Part shown: positions 49,431 to 60,900 of the stretch, in pieces
Layout of the letters: the number at the start of each line of letters is the position of its first letter
How positions within the stretch are numbered: position 1 is the first letter of the stretch
Assembly: GCF_031082405.1 (NCBI RefSeq)
Contig: NZ_JAVHJU010000004.1
Coordinates: 186,001 to 250,000 of the forward strand
Length of the DNA: 64,000 bases
Direction: 5' to 3'
Source of the DNA: Amycolatopsis sp. A133
GTDB taxonomy: Bacteria > Actinomycetota > Actinomycetes > Mycobacteriales > Pseudonocardiaceae
Position numbers and translations under genes: made by a program
Notes under the pieces: generated by a model
Databases searched by the model: none
What the model saw: the letters and a program-made list of their open reading frames with translations, nothing else
Told to the model about the DNA's origin: nothing

Positions 49431-50597
49431 TCAGTAGGACTTGGGGAGGCCGAGGCTGTGCTGGCCGACGAAGTTGAGGACCATCTCGCGGCTGACCGGC
49501 GCGATCCGGCCCAGCCGGACGGCGGTGACCAGCGTGCCCAGGCCGTACTCGGTGGCCAGGCCGTTGCCGCCGTGGGTCTGCACGGCCTGGTCGGTCGCGC
49601 GGATGGCGACTTCGGCGGCGGCGTACTTGGCCATGTTGGCCGACTCGCCCGCGCTGAAGTCGTCACCCGAGTCGTAGAGCGAAGCCGCCTTCTGCGTCAT
49701 CAGCTTGGCCAGCTCGAGCTCGATCTTGATCTCGGCGAGGGGGTGCGCGAGGCCCTGGTGGGTGCCGATCGGGGCGCCCCAGACCTGGCGCTGGTTGGCG
49801 TAGGAGACGGCTTTGGAGAGCGCGTACCGGGCGATGCCGAGGGAGAACGACGCGCCCATGATGCGTTCGGGGTTGAGCCCGGCGAACAGCTGCGCGATCG
49901 CCGCGTCCTCCTCGCCGACGAGCGCTTCGGCCGGAAGCTTGACGTCGTCGAGGAAGAGCGAGAACTGGTCCTCCGGCGCGACGATGTCCATCGGGATCTT
50001 CGTGTACTCGAAGCCCGGGGTGCCCGTCGGCAGGATGAACAGCGCGGGCTTGAGCTTGCCGGTCTTCGAGTCCTCCATGCGGCCGACGACGAGCACCGCG
50101 TCGGCCTCGTCGACGCCGGAGATGTAGACCTTGCGCCCGTTCAGGACCCAGCCGCCGGCGTCACGGCGCGCGGTGGTGGTGATCTTGTGCGAGTTCGACC
50201 CGGCGTCCGGCTCGGTGATCGCGAAGACCATCCGCTTGGTGCCGTCGGCGATGCCGGGCAGCCACTGCTTCTTCTGCTCTTCGGTGCCGAACCGGGAGAT
50301 CACGGTGCCGCAGATGGCCGGCGAGACGACCATGAGCAGCAACGGCGAGCCCGCGGCGGCCAGTTCCTCCAGCACCGCGGCGAGGTCGGCGATGCCCGCG
50401 CCCCCGCCGCCGTACTCCTCGGGGATGTTGACACCGAGGTAGCCCAGCCGCCCGGCCTCGTCCCACAGCTCGTGGGTCTTCTCGTCCGCGCGGGCCTTGC
50501 GGGCGTAGTACTCGTGCCCGTACTTGGCGCCGAGCTCGGCGACGGCCTTCCGGAGCGCGATCCGCTCCTCCGGCTCGATGAAGTTCATGGCGTTCAT
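49431..50597 (-). CDS. Acyl-CoA dehydrogenase (last gene of the AtuA-type operon)
   Basis: A 388-residue flavin acyl-CoA dehydrogenase. It has FAITEPDAGSNSHKITTTA (FAD/substrate region), the mid-domain YTKIPMDIVAPEDQFSLFLDDV and the C-terminal VQTHGGNGLATEYGLG signature. ATG 50597 overlaps the carboxylase alpha stop (ATGA). It would oxidise the saturated acyl-CoA to an enoyl-CoA, in the manner of citronellyl-CoA or isovaleryl-CoA dehydrogenases. The specific substrate is not determined. Confidence 0.9.
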   Translation of the reverse strand: MNAMNFIEPEERIALRKAVAELGAKYGHEYYARKARADEKTHELWDEAGRLGYLGVNIPEEYGGGGAGIADLAAVLEELAAAGSPLLLMVVSPAICGTVISRFGTEEQKKQWLPGIADGTKRMVFAITEPDAGSNSHKITTTARRDAGGWVLNGRKVYISGVDEADAVLVVGRMEDSKTGKLKPALFILPTGTPGFEYTKIPMDIVAPEDQFSLFLDDVKLPAEALVGEEDAAIAQLFAGLNPERIMGASFSLGIARYALSKAVSYANQRQVWGAPIGTHQGLAHPLAEIKIELELAKLMTQKAASLYDSGDDFSAGESANMAKYAAAEVAIRATDQAVQTHGGNGLATEYGLGTLVTAVRLGRIAPVSREMVLNFVGQHSLGLPKSY

Positions 50598-52570
50598 GCT
50601 TCGTCTCCCACCACAGTGTCCGATTGCGCGTCTCCGACGACGGCGAGGATCGTGCCCACTTCGACCTGTTGGCCCACGGTCACCGGCAGCTCGGTCACCA
50701 CGCCGTCGGCCGGGGCGGCGATCCGGTGTTCCATCTTCATCGCCTCGAGCCACAGCAACGGGTCGCCGGCCTTGACCGGATCCCCGGCCTGCACAGCGAG
50801 CCGGACGACGGTGCCCGGCATCGGCGCGACCAGTGACCCGGCCGCCAGGGCCGCGTCCGGGTCAGCGAAGCGCGGCGCCACCGTCAGCGCCACCGACCCC
50901 AGCGCCGAATCCACATAGGACACACCGTCGTGCCGGGCGACGTCGAAGGTGCGCCGCACCCCGCCGACGTCCAGGACGACCCGGCCCGGCTCGGCGGTGA
51001 CCAGCTCGGCACCGAACCCTTCGGCGCGAAGGCCGTCACGGGTCAGCGAGTAGTCCACTGCGTACTCGCGATCCGCGACGGTGAAGACCTTGCGCTGCCC
51101 GGCCGAGCGGACGTTGCGCCAGCCACTGGGCAGCCGCCCCTGCGTGGTCGCCGACGCCCGGTTGCCCGACGCGTCCGCCAACGCCGCCGCGAGGGCCGAG
51201 AGCCGTTCGGTATCCACTGTGGCCAAGGGCGCGGCCAGGGTGTCGAGGCCATGGCGGTCGAAGAACGCCGTGTCCGTCTCCCCGGCCAGGAACGCCTCAT
51301 GGCGCAGGATGTTCACCAGCAGGTCGCGGTTGGTGACGACACCGTGGATCTTCGCCACCGCCAGAGCCTTGGCGAGCCGCCGGGCGGCCTCCGCGCGGGT
51401 CGGCGCCCAGGTGATCACCTTGGCCAGCATCGGGTCGTAGTGGACGCCCACCACGGAACCACTCTCGAAGCCGGAGTCGAGCCGCAGGCCGGGCCCGTGC
51501 GTGAACGAACGGTCCACATCGGGCACTTCGAACGTGTGCAGCGTCCCGCTCTGCGGTTGCCAGCCGGCCGCCGGGTCTTCGGCGTAGAGCCGGACCTCGA
51601 TGGCGTGCCCCACCGTCGGCGGCGGGTCGGCCGGGAGGCGCTCGCCCTCGGCGATCCGCAGCTGCAGCGCGACCAGGTCGAGGCCGGTGACGTTTTCGGT
51701 CACCGGGTGCTCGACCTGCAGCCGGGTGTTCATCTCGAGGAAGTAGAACCGCCCGTCGGGCCCGGCGAGGAATTCGACCGTGCCCGCGCCGACGTAGGCG
51801 ATCGCCTTGGCGGCCTTGCGCGCGGCGTCGAACAGCTCCTCGCGCATCCCCGCGTCGACGAACGGCGACGGCGCCTCCTCGACGACCTTCTGGTGCCGGC
51901 GCTGGATCGAGCACTCCCGCTCCCCCACCGCCCACACCGTCCCGTGCCGGTCCGCCAGCACCTGGACCTCGATGTGCCGCCCGGTCTCCAGGTAGCGCTC
52001 GCAGAAGACGGTCGGGTCGCCGAAGGCGGATCCGGCCTCGGCACTGGCGCCCTCCACCGCTTCCGCCAGCTCGCCGAGTGAGCGGACCACGCGCATCCCG
52101 CGGCCGCCGCCACCGGCGGACGCCTTGACCAGCAGCGGGAGATCGGCGTCGGTCACCGACGCCGGGTCCAGTTCGGACAGCACGGGGACACCGGCGGCGG
52201 CCATCAGCCGTTTGGACTCCACTTTGGAGCCCATGGTCTCGATCGCCTCGGGCGGCGGCCCCACCCAGGTGAGCCCGGCATCGAGCACGGCTCGTGCGAA
52301 CGCCGCGTTCTCGGACAGGAAGCCGTAACCGGGGTGCACGGCGTCGGCGCCGGTGTCGGCGGCGGCCTTCACCAGCAGCTCGGCCCGCAGGTACGTCTCC
52401 GACGGTGCGTTGCCGGGCAAGCGGACGGCTGCGTCGGCTTCGAGGGCGTGCGGGGCGGCGGCATCGGCGTCGGAGAACACCGCCACCGTGCCGATCCCGG
52501 CGTCACGGCAGGTGCGGAAGACGCGGCGGGCGATCTCACCGCGGTTGGCGACCAGCAGGTTCTGGATCAT
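50594..52570 (-). CDS. Acyl-CoA carboxylase alpha subunit (biotin carboxylase + biotin carrier)
   Basis: A 658-residue fusion. It has a biotin carboxylase ATP-grasp domain (LVKASAGGGGRGMRVV at about residue 160, EMNTRLQVEHPVTE), a linker and a biotinyl domain with biotin Lys612 in EAMKMEH. This is the architecture of the methylcrotonyl- and geranyl-CoA carboxylase alpha subunits. ATG 52570 is seven bases after the beta stop and its own stop overlaps the next dehydrogenase. It supplies carboxybiotin to the beta subunit. Confidence 0.93.
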   Translation of the reverse strand: MIQNLLVANRGEIARRVFRTCRDAGIGTVAVFSDADAAAPHALEADAAVRLPGNAPSETYLRAELLVKAAADTGADAVHPGYGFLSENAAFARAVLDAGLTWVGPPPEAIETMGSKVESKRLMAAAGVPVLSELDPASVTDADLPLLVKASAGGGGRGMRVVRSLGELAEAVEGASAEAGSAFGDPTVFCERYLETGRHIEVQVLADRHGTVWAVGERECSIQRRHQKVVEEAPSPFVDAGMREELFDAARKAAKAIAYVGAGTVEFLAGPDGRFYFLEMNTRLQVEHPVTENVTGLDLVALQLRIAEGERLPADPPPTVGHAIEVRLYAEDPAAGWQPQSGTLHTFEVPDVDRSFTHGPGLRLDSGFESGSVVGVHYDPMLAKVITWAPTRAEAARRLAKALAVAKIHGVVTNRDLLVNILRHEAFLAGETDTAFFDRHGLDTLAAPLATVDTERLSALAAALADASGNRASATTQGRLPSGWRNVRSAGQRKVFTVADREYAVDYSLTRDGLRAEGFGAELVTAEPGRVVLDVGGVRRTFDVARHDGVSYVDSALGSVALTVAPRFADPDAALAAGSLVAPMPGTVVRLAVQAGDPVKAGDPLLWLEAMKMEHRIAAPADGVVTELPVTVGQQVEVGTILAVVGDAQSDTVVGDEA

Positions 52571-52577
52571 CGCTCGC

Positions 52578-54172
<1,595 letters not shown>

Positions 54173-54176
<4 letters not shown>

Positions 54177-55321
54177 GAGGTGTATCCCAATCGCTTCGCG
54201 GCCAGGCCGGTGAGGATCTCGGTGGTGCCGCCGCCGATGCCGAGGATCCGGACGTCGCGGTAGTGGCGTTCCACTTCGGACTCGCGCATGTAGCCGAGCC
54301 CGCCGTGCAGCTGGACGGCCTCGTTGACCACCCACTCGGCGGCTTCGACGGCGGTGTTCTTGGCGAAACAGGCTTCGGCGATGACCTCCTCGCCCGAGAC
54401 GTGCCGGATCGCGGCCTGCCGGGTGTAGGTCCGGGCCACGTCCACCCGCCGGGCCATTTCGGTGAGCTTGTGCTGCACGACCTGCCGGGAGATGAGCGGA
54501 CGGCCGAACGTCTCGCGCAGCCGGCACCAGTCCAGCGTCAGGTCGAGGGCCCGTTGCGCGTGCGCGTACGCCTGCACGGCCAGCGACAGCCGTTCGGTGA
54601 CGAACTGGGTGGCGACCTGCGCGAACCCGCTGTTCTCGGTGCCCACCAGGTTCTCCACCGGCACCCGGACGTCCACGTAGGACAGCTCGGCGGTGTCGGA
54701 GCAGAGCCAGCCCATCTTTTCGAGCTTGCGCGACACGGTGAACCCGGGTGTCCCGCGCTCGACGACGATCAGCGAGAGCCCGTGCGCGCCGTCGCCGCCG
54801 GTGCGCACGACCGTCGTCACAAAATCCGCTCGGCAGCCGGAGGTGATGTAGGTCTTCGCCCCGTTGATGACGTACTCGTCACCTTGGCGGACGGCGGTGG
54901 TCCGGATGCCGGCGACGTCCGAGCCGCCGTCGGGCTCGGTGACGGCCAGGGAGCCGATCTTGTCCCCGGCCAGTGCCGGGCGCACCCAGCGTTCGACCTG
55001 GACCGGATCGCCCGCCTCGGCGATGTGCGGAACGGCGATGCCGCAGGTGAACAGCGACGCGAACAGCCCGCCGGAACCGCCCGCGTAGTGCATCTCCTCG
55101 GCGACGACCAGCGCGTCGAGGTAGTTGCCGTCCCCGCCGCCGATCTCCTCCGGGAAGGCGACGCCCAGCAGGCCGAGGTCACCGGCCTTGCGGTGCAGTT
55201 CGCGGGGCAGTTCGCCGGCGCGTTCCCAGCCGTCGAGGTGCGGCAGGACCTCCTGCTCGACGAACTTCCGCACGGTCGTGCGCAGTTCGGCCCGTTCGGG
55301 GGTCCGGAAGGGGTCGGTCAC
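54173..55321 (-). CDS. Acyl-CoA dehydrogenase (AtuD/citronellyl-CoA-type position)
   Basis: A 382-residue acyl-CoA dehydrogenase with GSLAVTEPDGGSDVAGI, MGWLCSDTAELSYVDV, the VQLHGGLGYMRESEVERHYRD signature and C-terminal GGTTEILTGLAAKRLG. In Pseudomonas the equivalent slot near atuA is the citronellyl-CoA dehydrogenase. GTG 55321 overlaps the AtuA-like stop (GTGA), and its own stop overlaps the carboxylase beta start. Confidence 0.9.
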
Positions 55322-57012
55322 AGCAGCGCCTCCGGGATGTCGATCTCCCGCGACCGCAGCCACTCGCCCAGGGCCTTGGCCTGCGGGTCGAACCGCGCCT
55401 GCGACGCGACGCCCTCGCCGAGGATGCCTTCGACGACGAAGTTCACCGCCCGCAGGTTGGGCAGCAGGTACCGCGTCACCGGCAGGGCCGCGGTCTCGGG
55501 CAGCAGCCGCTGGAACTCGGCGACGGTCAGCCGGTGCACCAGCCACCGCCAGGCCTCGTCCGACCGCACCCAGACGCCGAGGTTGGCGTTGCCGCCCTTG
55601 TCGCCGCTGCGGGCGCCGGCGATCGTGCCCAGCGGCACCCGCCGCACCGGCCCGTGGCCGAGGGGTTCGGGCAGGGCGGGCTCGTCCACTTCGGACAGCT
55701 CGCGCGTGTACGCCGAAGGCGGTATGTCGACCCGCATGCCGTCAGGCAGCACGGCGACGTGCGGGACTTCGCCGGCGTCCACGTAGGCCGCGGTGTAGAC
55801 GCCGTACGGCGAGGCGTCCGACGGCGGCGCGGTGACGTGGAAGCCGGGGTAGCTGGCCAGCGCGAGTTCGACGGCGGCGCCGGTGAACGCGCGGCCGGCC
55901 ACCTTCGGGTCGGCGTCCTTGACGGCGACGTGCAGCAGTGCGCTCGCGGTCTGCTCGGTACCGGCATCGGCGTGGTCGGTGCGGGCGAGGGTCCACCGCA
56001 CGTCGGCGGGCGGCCGGTCCTTCATGGACGCTTCGAGCTGTTCCCGCACCAGCGCGGCTTTCGCCTCGATGTCCAGTCCGGTGAGGACGAACGTCGTCTC
56101 GTTGCGGAAGCCGCCGAGGGTGTTCAGCGCCACCTTCAGGGTCGGTGGCGGCGCTTCCCCGCGGACGCCGGAGATGCGGACGCGATCGGGGCCGTCTTCG
56201 GTGAGCGACAGCGTGTCGAACCGGGTCGTGACGTCCGGCCCGGCGTAGCGCGCGCCGGTGATCTCGTACAGCAGCTGCGCGGTGACCGTGCCGGCGTTCA
56301 CCACGCCCCCGGTGCCCGGGTGCTTGGTGATGACGCTGGAGCCGTCGGCCTCGATCTCGGCGATCGGGAACCCCGGGACGCCCAGGGCGTGTTCGGTGAA
56401 GAAGGCGTAGTTGCCGCCGGTGGCCTGCGCACCGCACTCGATGACGTGCCCGGCGGCGACCGCGCCGGCGAGGGCGTCGTAGTCGTCGCGGGCCCAGCCG
56501 TAGTGCGCGGCGGCCGGGCCGACGATCACCGAAGCGTCGGTGACCCGCCCGGTGACGACGACGTCCGCGCCCGCGTTCAGGCATTCGGCGATGCCCCAGG
56601 CGCCGAGGTAGGCGTTGGCGGTCAACGGTTTCCCGAGGCCCAGTTCTTCGGCGCGGCCCACGAGGTCGTCGCCTTCGACGTGCGCGATCTTGACGTCGAG
56701 GCCCAGCCGGCCGGCCAGCTCGCGGAGCGCGCCGGCGAGCCCGGCGGGGTTGAGCCCGCCCGCGTTGGTGACGATCTTGACGCCCTTTTCCTGCGCCAGG
56801 CCGAGGTTTTCCTCCATCTGGCGCAGGAACGTCTTGGCGTAGCCGCGGGTCGCGTCCTTCATCCGGTCGCGGCCGAGGATGAGCATGGTCAGCTCGGCCA
56901 GGTAGTCCCCGGTGAGGACGTCGAGCGGCCCGCCGGTGAGCATCTCGCGGACGGCGGAGAACCGGTCGCCGTAGAACCCGGACGCGTTGCCGATGCGGTA
57001 CGGCTGTGTCAC
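55318..57012 (-). CDS. atuA: AtuA-family protein (acyclic terpene utilisation)
   Basis: A 564-residue protein of the DUF1446/AtuA family. The N-terminal part has RIGNASGFYGDRFSAVREM, GDYLAELTMLIL and TNAGGLNP; the middle has GADVVVTGRVTDASVIVGP; the C-terminal AtuA-like ferredoxin-fold domain has ARSGDKGGNANLGVWVRSD. AtuA is required for citronellol and geraniol use in Pseudomonas, although its reaction is unresolved. It is co-translated with its upstream and downstream neighbours. Confidence 0.9.
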   Translation of the reverse strand: MTQPYRIGNASGFYGDRFSAVREMLTGGPLDVLTGDYLAELTMLILGRDRMKDATRGYAKTFLRQMEENLGLAQEKGVKIVTNAGGLNPAGLAGALRELAGRLGLDVKIAHVEGDDLVGRAEELGLGKPLTANAYLGAWGIAECLNAGADVVVTGRVTDASVIVGPAAAHYGWARDDYDALAGAVAAGHVIECGAQATGGNYAFFTEHALGVPGFPIAEIEADGSSVITKHPGTGGVVNAGTVTAQLLYEITGARYAGPDVTTRFDTLSLTEDGPDRVRISGVRGEAPPPTLKVALNTLGGFRNETTFVLTGLDIEAKAALVREQLEASMKDRPPADVRWTLARTDHADAGTEQTASALLHVAVKDADPKVAGRAFTGAAVELALASYPGFHVTAPPSDASPYGVYTAAYVDAGEVPHVAVLPDGMRVDIPPSAYTRELSEVDEPALPEPLGHGPVRRVPLGTIAGARSGDKGGNANLGVWVRSDEAWRWLVHRLTVAEFQRLLPETAALPVTRYLLPNLRAVNFVVEGILGEGVASQARFDPQAKALGEWLRSREIDIPEALL

Positions 57013-57833
57013 TGCCGCCTCCGCGGAGGAGAGTCCGTCGGCGGTGCGAACTGTCCCGGCTTCCGGCCGCTGCCGGGCGGGCCGGCGAAGGCCTGCGCGA
57101 TGCCGAGCCACTCTTCGACGTCGGCGCCGTGGGCGGCCAGATCGGTGTCGGCCGGGTGCCGCCGCTGGGTGACGACGAGACAGAAGTCCAGCGCGCTGCC
57201 GGTGAGCTTCTGTTCGGCGTCCTCGGGGCCGAACGCCCAGGTGGAGCCGTCGGGCGCGGTCAGTTCGACGCGGAACTCCTTCGCCGGCGGAGCGAGCGAG
57301 TGGGTCAGGTAGGCGAAGTCGCGGGTGCGGGTGCCGAAGCGGGCAATGTGCCACAGCCGCGCGGTCGGCTCCCGGGTCCGGCCGAGGGCGTCGAAGACGT
57401 CCTGGCCGTGGGCCCAGGTCTCCATCATCCGCGCGGTCGCCATCGAGGCGGCGCTCATCGGCGGGCCGTACCAGGGCAGTTTCTGCCCGCCGGGCACCGC
57501 GGCGAGGGCTTCGGCGAGCTGTTCCCGGCCCGCCCGCCAGTCTTCGAGGATTTCCCCCGGCGGTCGCTGCGCCCCGGCGGCGGCCCCGTCGTCGACGTAG
57601 GTCTCCCCGGCTTTGAGGAGTTCTTCGACTTCGGCTTGCCAGTGCTCCGGGTGCGCGGCCGCGATCAGGGCCTTGCGATCGGTCCAGGCCAGGTGCGCGA
57701 TCTGGTGCGCGATCGTCCACCCTTCGGCCGGTGTCGCACGCGCCCACTCCGCCGCGGGCAGCTCCGCCACCACATCGTCGATCGTCCGTGTCTCCGCGTC
57801 GAGATCCCCGAGGATCACGCCGAGATCCGCCAT
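57009..57833 (-). CDS. TIGR03084-family DinB-fold metal-binding protein
   Basis: A 274-residue protein with an N-terminal DinB-like bundle (TPAEGWTIAHQIAHLAWTD, MMETWAHGQDVFDAL) and a C-terminal domain with ELTAPDGSTWAFGPEDA. The TIGR03084 family occurs in actinobacteria, often as the first gene of such acyl-CoA operons. Mycothiol dependence is possible. ATG 57833. It is the first gene of the six-gene coupled operon. Confidence 0.87.
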   Translation of the reverse strand: MADLGVILGDLDAETRTIDDVVAELPAAEWARATPAEGWTIAHQIAHLAWTDRKALIAAAHPEHWQAEVEELLKAGETYVDDGAAAGAQRPPGEILEDWRAGREQLAEALAAVPGGQKLPWYGPPMSAASMATARMMETWAHGQDVFDALGRTREPTARLWHIARFGTRTRDFAYLTHSLAPPAKEFRVELTAPDGSTWAFGPEDAEQKLTGSALDFCLVVTQRRHPADTDLAAHGADVEEWLGIAQAFAGPPGSGRKPGQFAPPTDSPPRRRQ

Positions 57834-57882
57834 CGCCCGCCTCCTTGCGTCCTGCGGCCAGCGTCGCACCGGGGGGCGGAAA

Positions 57883-57900
57883 AATCAAGCACGCCTGATT
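57883..57900. promoter_or_regulatory. Near-perfect palindrome upstream of the AtuA-type operon
   Basis: AATCAAGC and GCCTGATT flank AC, with one mismatch between arms. It lies 50 bases before the first start codon, in a short AT-richer patch that probably holds the operon promoter. It differs from the palindrome before the SDR-TetR pair, so another regulator may act here. Confidence 0.5.
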
Positions 57901-57957
57901 GTTTCGCTGCGACACCAGACGGCCGCGCAGCCAGAACCTCCATCAGCCCGGACCGGA

Positions 57958-60900
57958 CTAGCGCCGCTCCAGGGAGAACCGGCGGAGAACCTCGAACGCC
58001 CGGCCGCGATCGGCTCTCGGTACTCTCCGGTCGCGGCTCAGGTCGTCGATCAGATCGATGATCATGACCCGGTCCAGGTCGACGTTGCCGACGGGGTCCA
58101 CCCGGAAGTCTTCCGAGAGGTGTGTCCGGACATCCACCGCGTCCGGCAGCCGAGCGTGCTCGCCGAGCAGGAAATGGGCGAGCAACTCGGCCGCGTCGAC
58201 CCTTGCCACCCCCGCCACCCTGCGGTCACCGATGAAGTCGATGAGGGTGCGAACCGCGGCCGGCCGGTCCACGGAACCTTGGAGGCCCGCGACGAAGACG
58301 CGGGCGCGGTCGCCGAGAGAACGGTCGCCGACCAGCGAATCCACCGCGTCGGCTCCGCGACGGCCACCGGTTTCGAGCATGATCTCGAGGATCCGGAGCC
58401 GTCCGTCGTCGTCGAGCGTCGTGTCCCGGACCAGCGACTCGAGCAGCTCCATCGAGTGGTACTCCCCCATGGCGGCCAGCATTTCGACCGCGCCGATCCG
58501 CACGTTGTGGTCACTCAGGTGCTGCGTCGCGATGCGTTCGAGCTCCTTCAGCGCTTCCTTGTCCCCGTGTTCGGCCAACGCACCGGCAGCACGGATCCCG
58601 ACGTGCGGATCGATCGAAAGGTCCGAAGCCAGCTTCGACAACGCGTTCTCCGCCTTGGAACCGCCGTGCTTGACCAGCGCACGGACCGCCTCCTCGCGCA
58701 CGTAGACCGGAAGGTCCGCGGCCCGGGCCAGTCCGTCGAGCAATTCGATCCCGCGCACGTCCCCCGCACCGGCCAGGACGCCGGCGGACCGGATCCGCGA
58801 GTACCCGCTCATCCTGGTGTCCAGGGCGAGTTCGGCGAACAGATCCGACGCCAGTGCGGCTTCGTGGCCGCGCAGGGTCATGACCGACGCGACCCGTTCC
58901 CGCCCGGCCAGCGTGGCGTCCCGAGCGAGATCGACGAGCAGGCGGGACACGTAGTCCGGATCCAGCGACTCGACCCGCGCCGCCAGGGTGGCTCGCATCC
59001 GCGAGCCGATCGATTCGTTCCTCGCCAGCTCATCCAGAAGCCCGACCGCGGCGGTGACATCGACGTCGAGGTCGACGACCGCCTCGGCCGCCCTGGCACG
59101 GACGGCGGGGTGGAGGTCGGCGTCGCGGGCGATCGAGCGCAGCCGATCGAGCGCGTCCTCCGCACCGATGGAGGCCAGCAGGCGCAGGGCCAGGAAAGCG
59201 TTTTCGAACCGCTCCTGATCACTGCGCACCACACCTCGGGCGCGACGAGGAGGCGCGGGATTCGCGGTGTTGCCCAGGACCCAGACCAGGTCGACGAGCT
59301 TCCTCGCCATCGCCAGGACGACCCGTCTCGGAACATCGGTGCCGAGGCGGAGCAGCACGGCGATGAACCCGCACCCGGCCAAGCCGCCGCGGTCGACCAA
59401 CCGGAGCAGGTGATCGGCGACCGCATCCTGGACTTCGCCGCACTGGTCGAGCACGAACCCCGTGAACGACGTGTCCACCTCCGGCGGCGGCGGGACACGC
59501 CGGCCGAGAACCCGTTCGAAGCAGGAGACGCGACGCCTCCCGAAGAGGGCGGCCAGCGACTCCAGGCAGGCGGGCGCCGATCGCGTCGCGTGGGCCGCGG
59601 CCAGGAACTCCTCGACCGTCTGGTGGAAGAACGACAGTTCCCCGCCACGCAGGACCAGCAGGCCGCTGCGCAGCAACAGGCTTTGCAGGTACTCGCGCCA
59701 AACGGTGGCCGGTACCCGTTGAGGACACGCGGCGCCGGGCAGTCCCGAGAAGATGTCCAGGATCGGCGCCGGGCAGCCACCGCGCAACTCTGCCGCCGAC
59801 TGGGAGATCAGTTCCGGCAGGCGCTCGAGTGTCCGCCAGCCCTCCCCCAGTGCCTCGTCCCCGTAGCGGGCCAAGCCGGCCCGCACCTGAGCCTGGATAC
59901 CCGACAGATCTGCGCTCTGCATGCGCCGGGTCAGCTGCTCCACGTACTTGCGGTAGATCTCGCCGCGGCTGGCCGGCAACGGAGCGTCCGGGTTCGCACC
60001 GTGCAGCTGACAGAGCAGCGCCGCCATCAGCGGCGTCCGGGCCAGCCCGAAGACTCTGGTCCGCCGCACCGTGCTCGCGAACCGCTCGGCCACCCGGTCG
60101 GGATTCTCGAGTCCGAGGACCCGGAACCAGTCGGTGGAAACGCGGTTCAGGTCCGACCAGGTGAACGGTTCCAGCTCGTACACCGGAGCCTGCGCTCCGA
60201 GGACGCCGAGCTCCCATTCGGGCAGGGGACGGGTGGCGATGACGAACCGGTACTGACGCCCGCGGCTGCCGTCGGAGATCTGCTCCAGCGCGGCCAACAG
60301 GTTCCGGCGGGCGGCGGTATCGGTGATTTCGTCGAGTCCGTCGACCATGACCAGCCACGGCACGTCCTCGTACGGGCACTCCTTGAACAGGGCGTCCGGC
60401 AGCTTCTCGAGCAGGCCGAAACTGCTCAGTTCGGCGGTCGCCGCCTCCGCGAGCGCCGCCGCCAGCGGTTTGCCCGACAAGGCGGCCGCGGGCACCAGGA
60501 TCGGCAGCGAAGTTTCGAGCTCACCCGCCCTCCTCGCCTCCACCGCCCGGATCAGGTGGGTGCGGAAGAGGCTGGTCTTGCCCCCGCCCGGGGTGCCGAC
60601 GACCACGCAGAGGCGATCCCTGTCCAGGATTTCTTCGGCGGACATCCGGCCCGAGACACGCCGGGGCGGCGGCACGGACGTCCACGGAGCCGCCTCGCCG
60701 GCCAAGGCGGAGACCGGGCGCGCGAATTTCCCGGGTACCGCCGATCGCGCGCGCGGGTCTCCCACCCGCACCCGCTGACGGACGTAGACCTCGGTCAGCG
60801 GAGGCGTGTTCCCCGGCAACACACCCGGGTACGGGTGTTCTCGAGCCGCGCGGACGGCCGCCGCGATGTAGTCGTCGATCAGGGAGTGGGCCGGATTGCC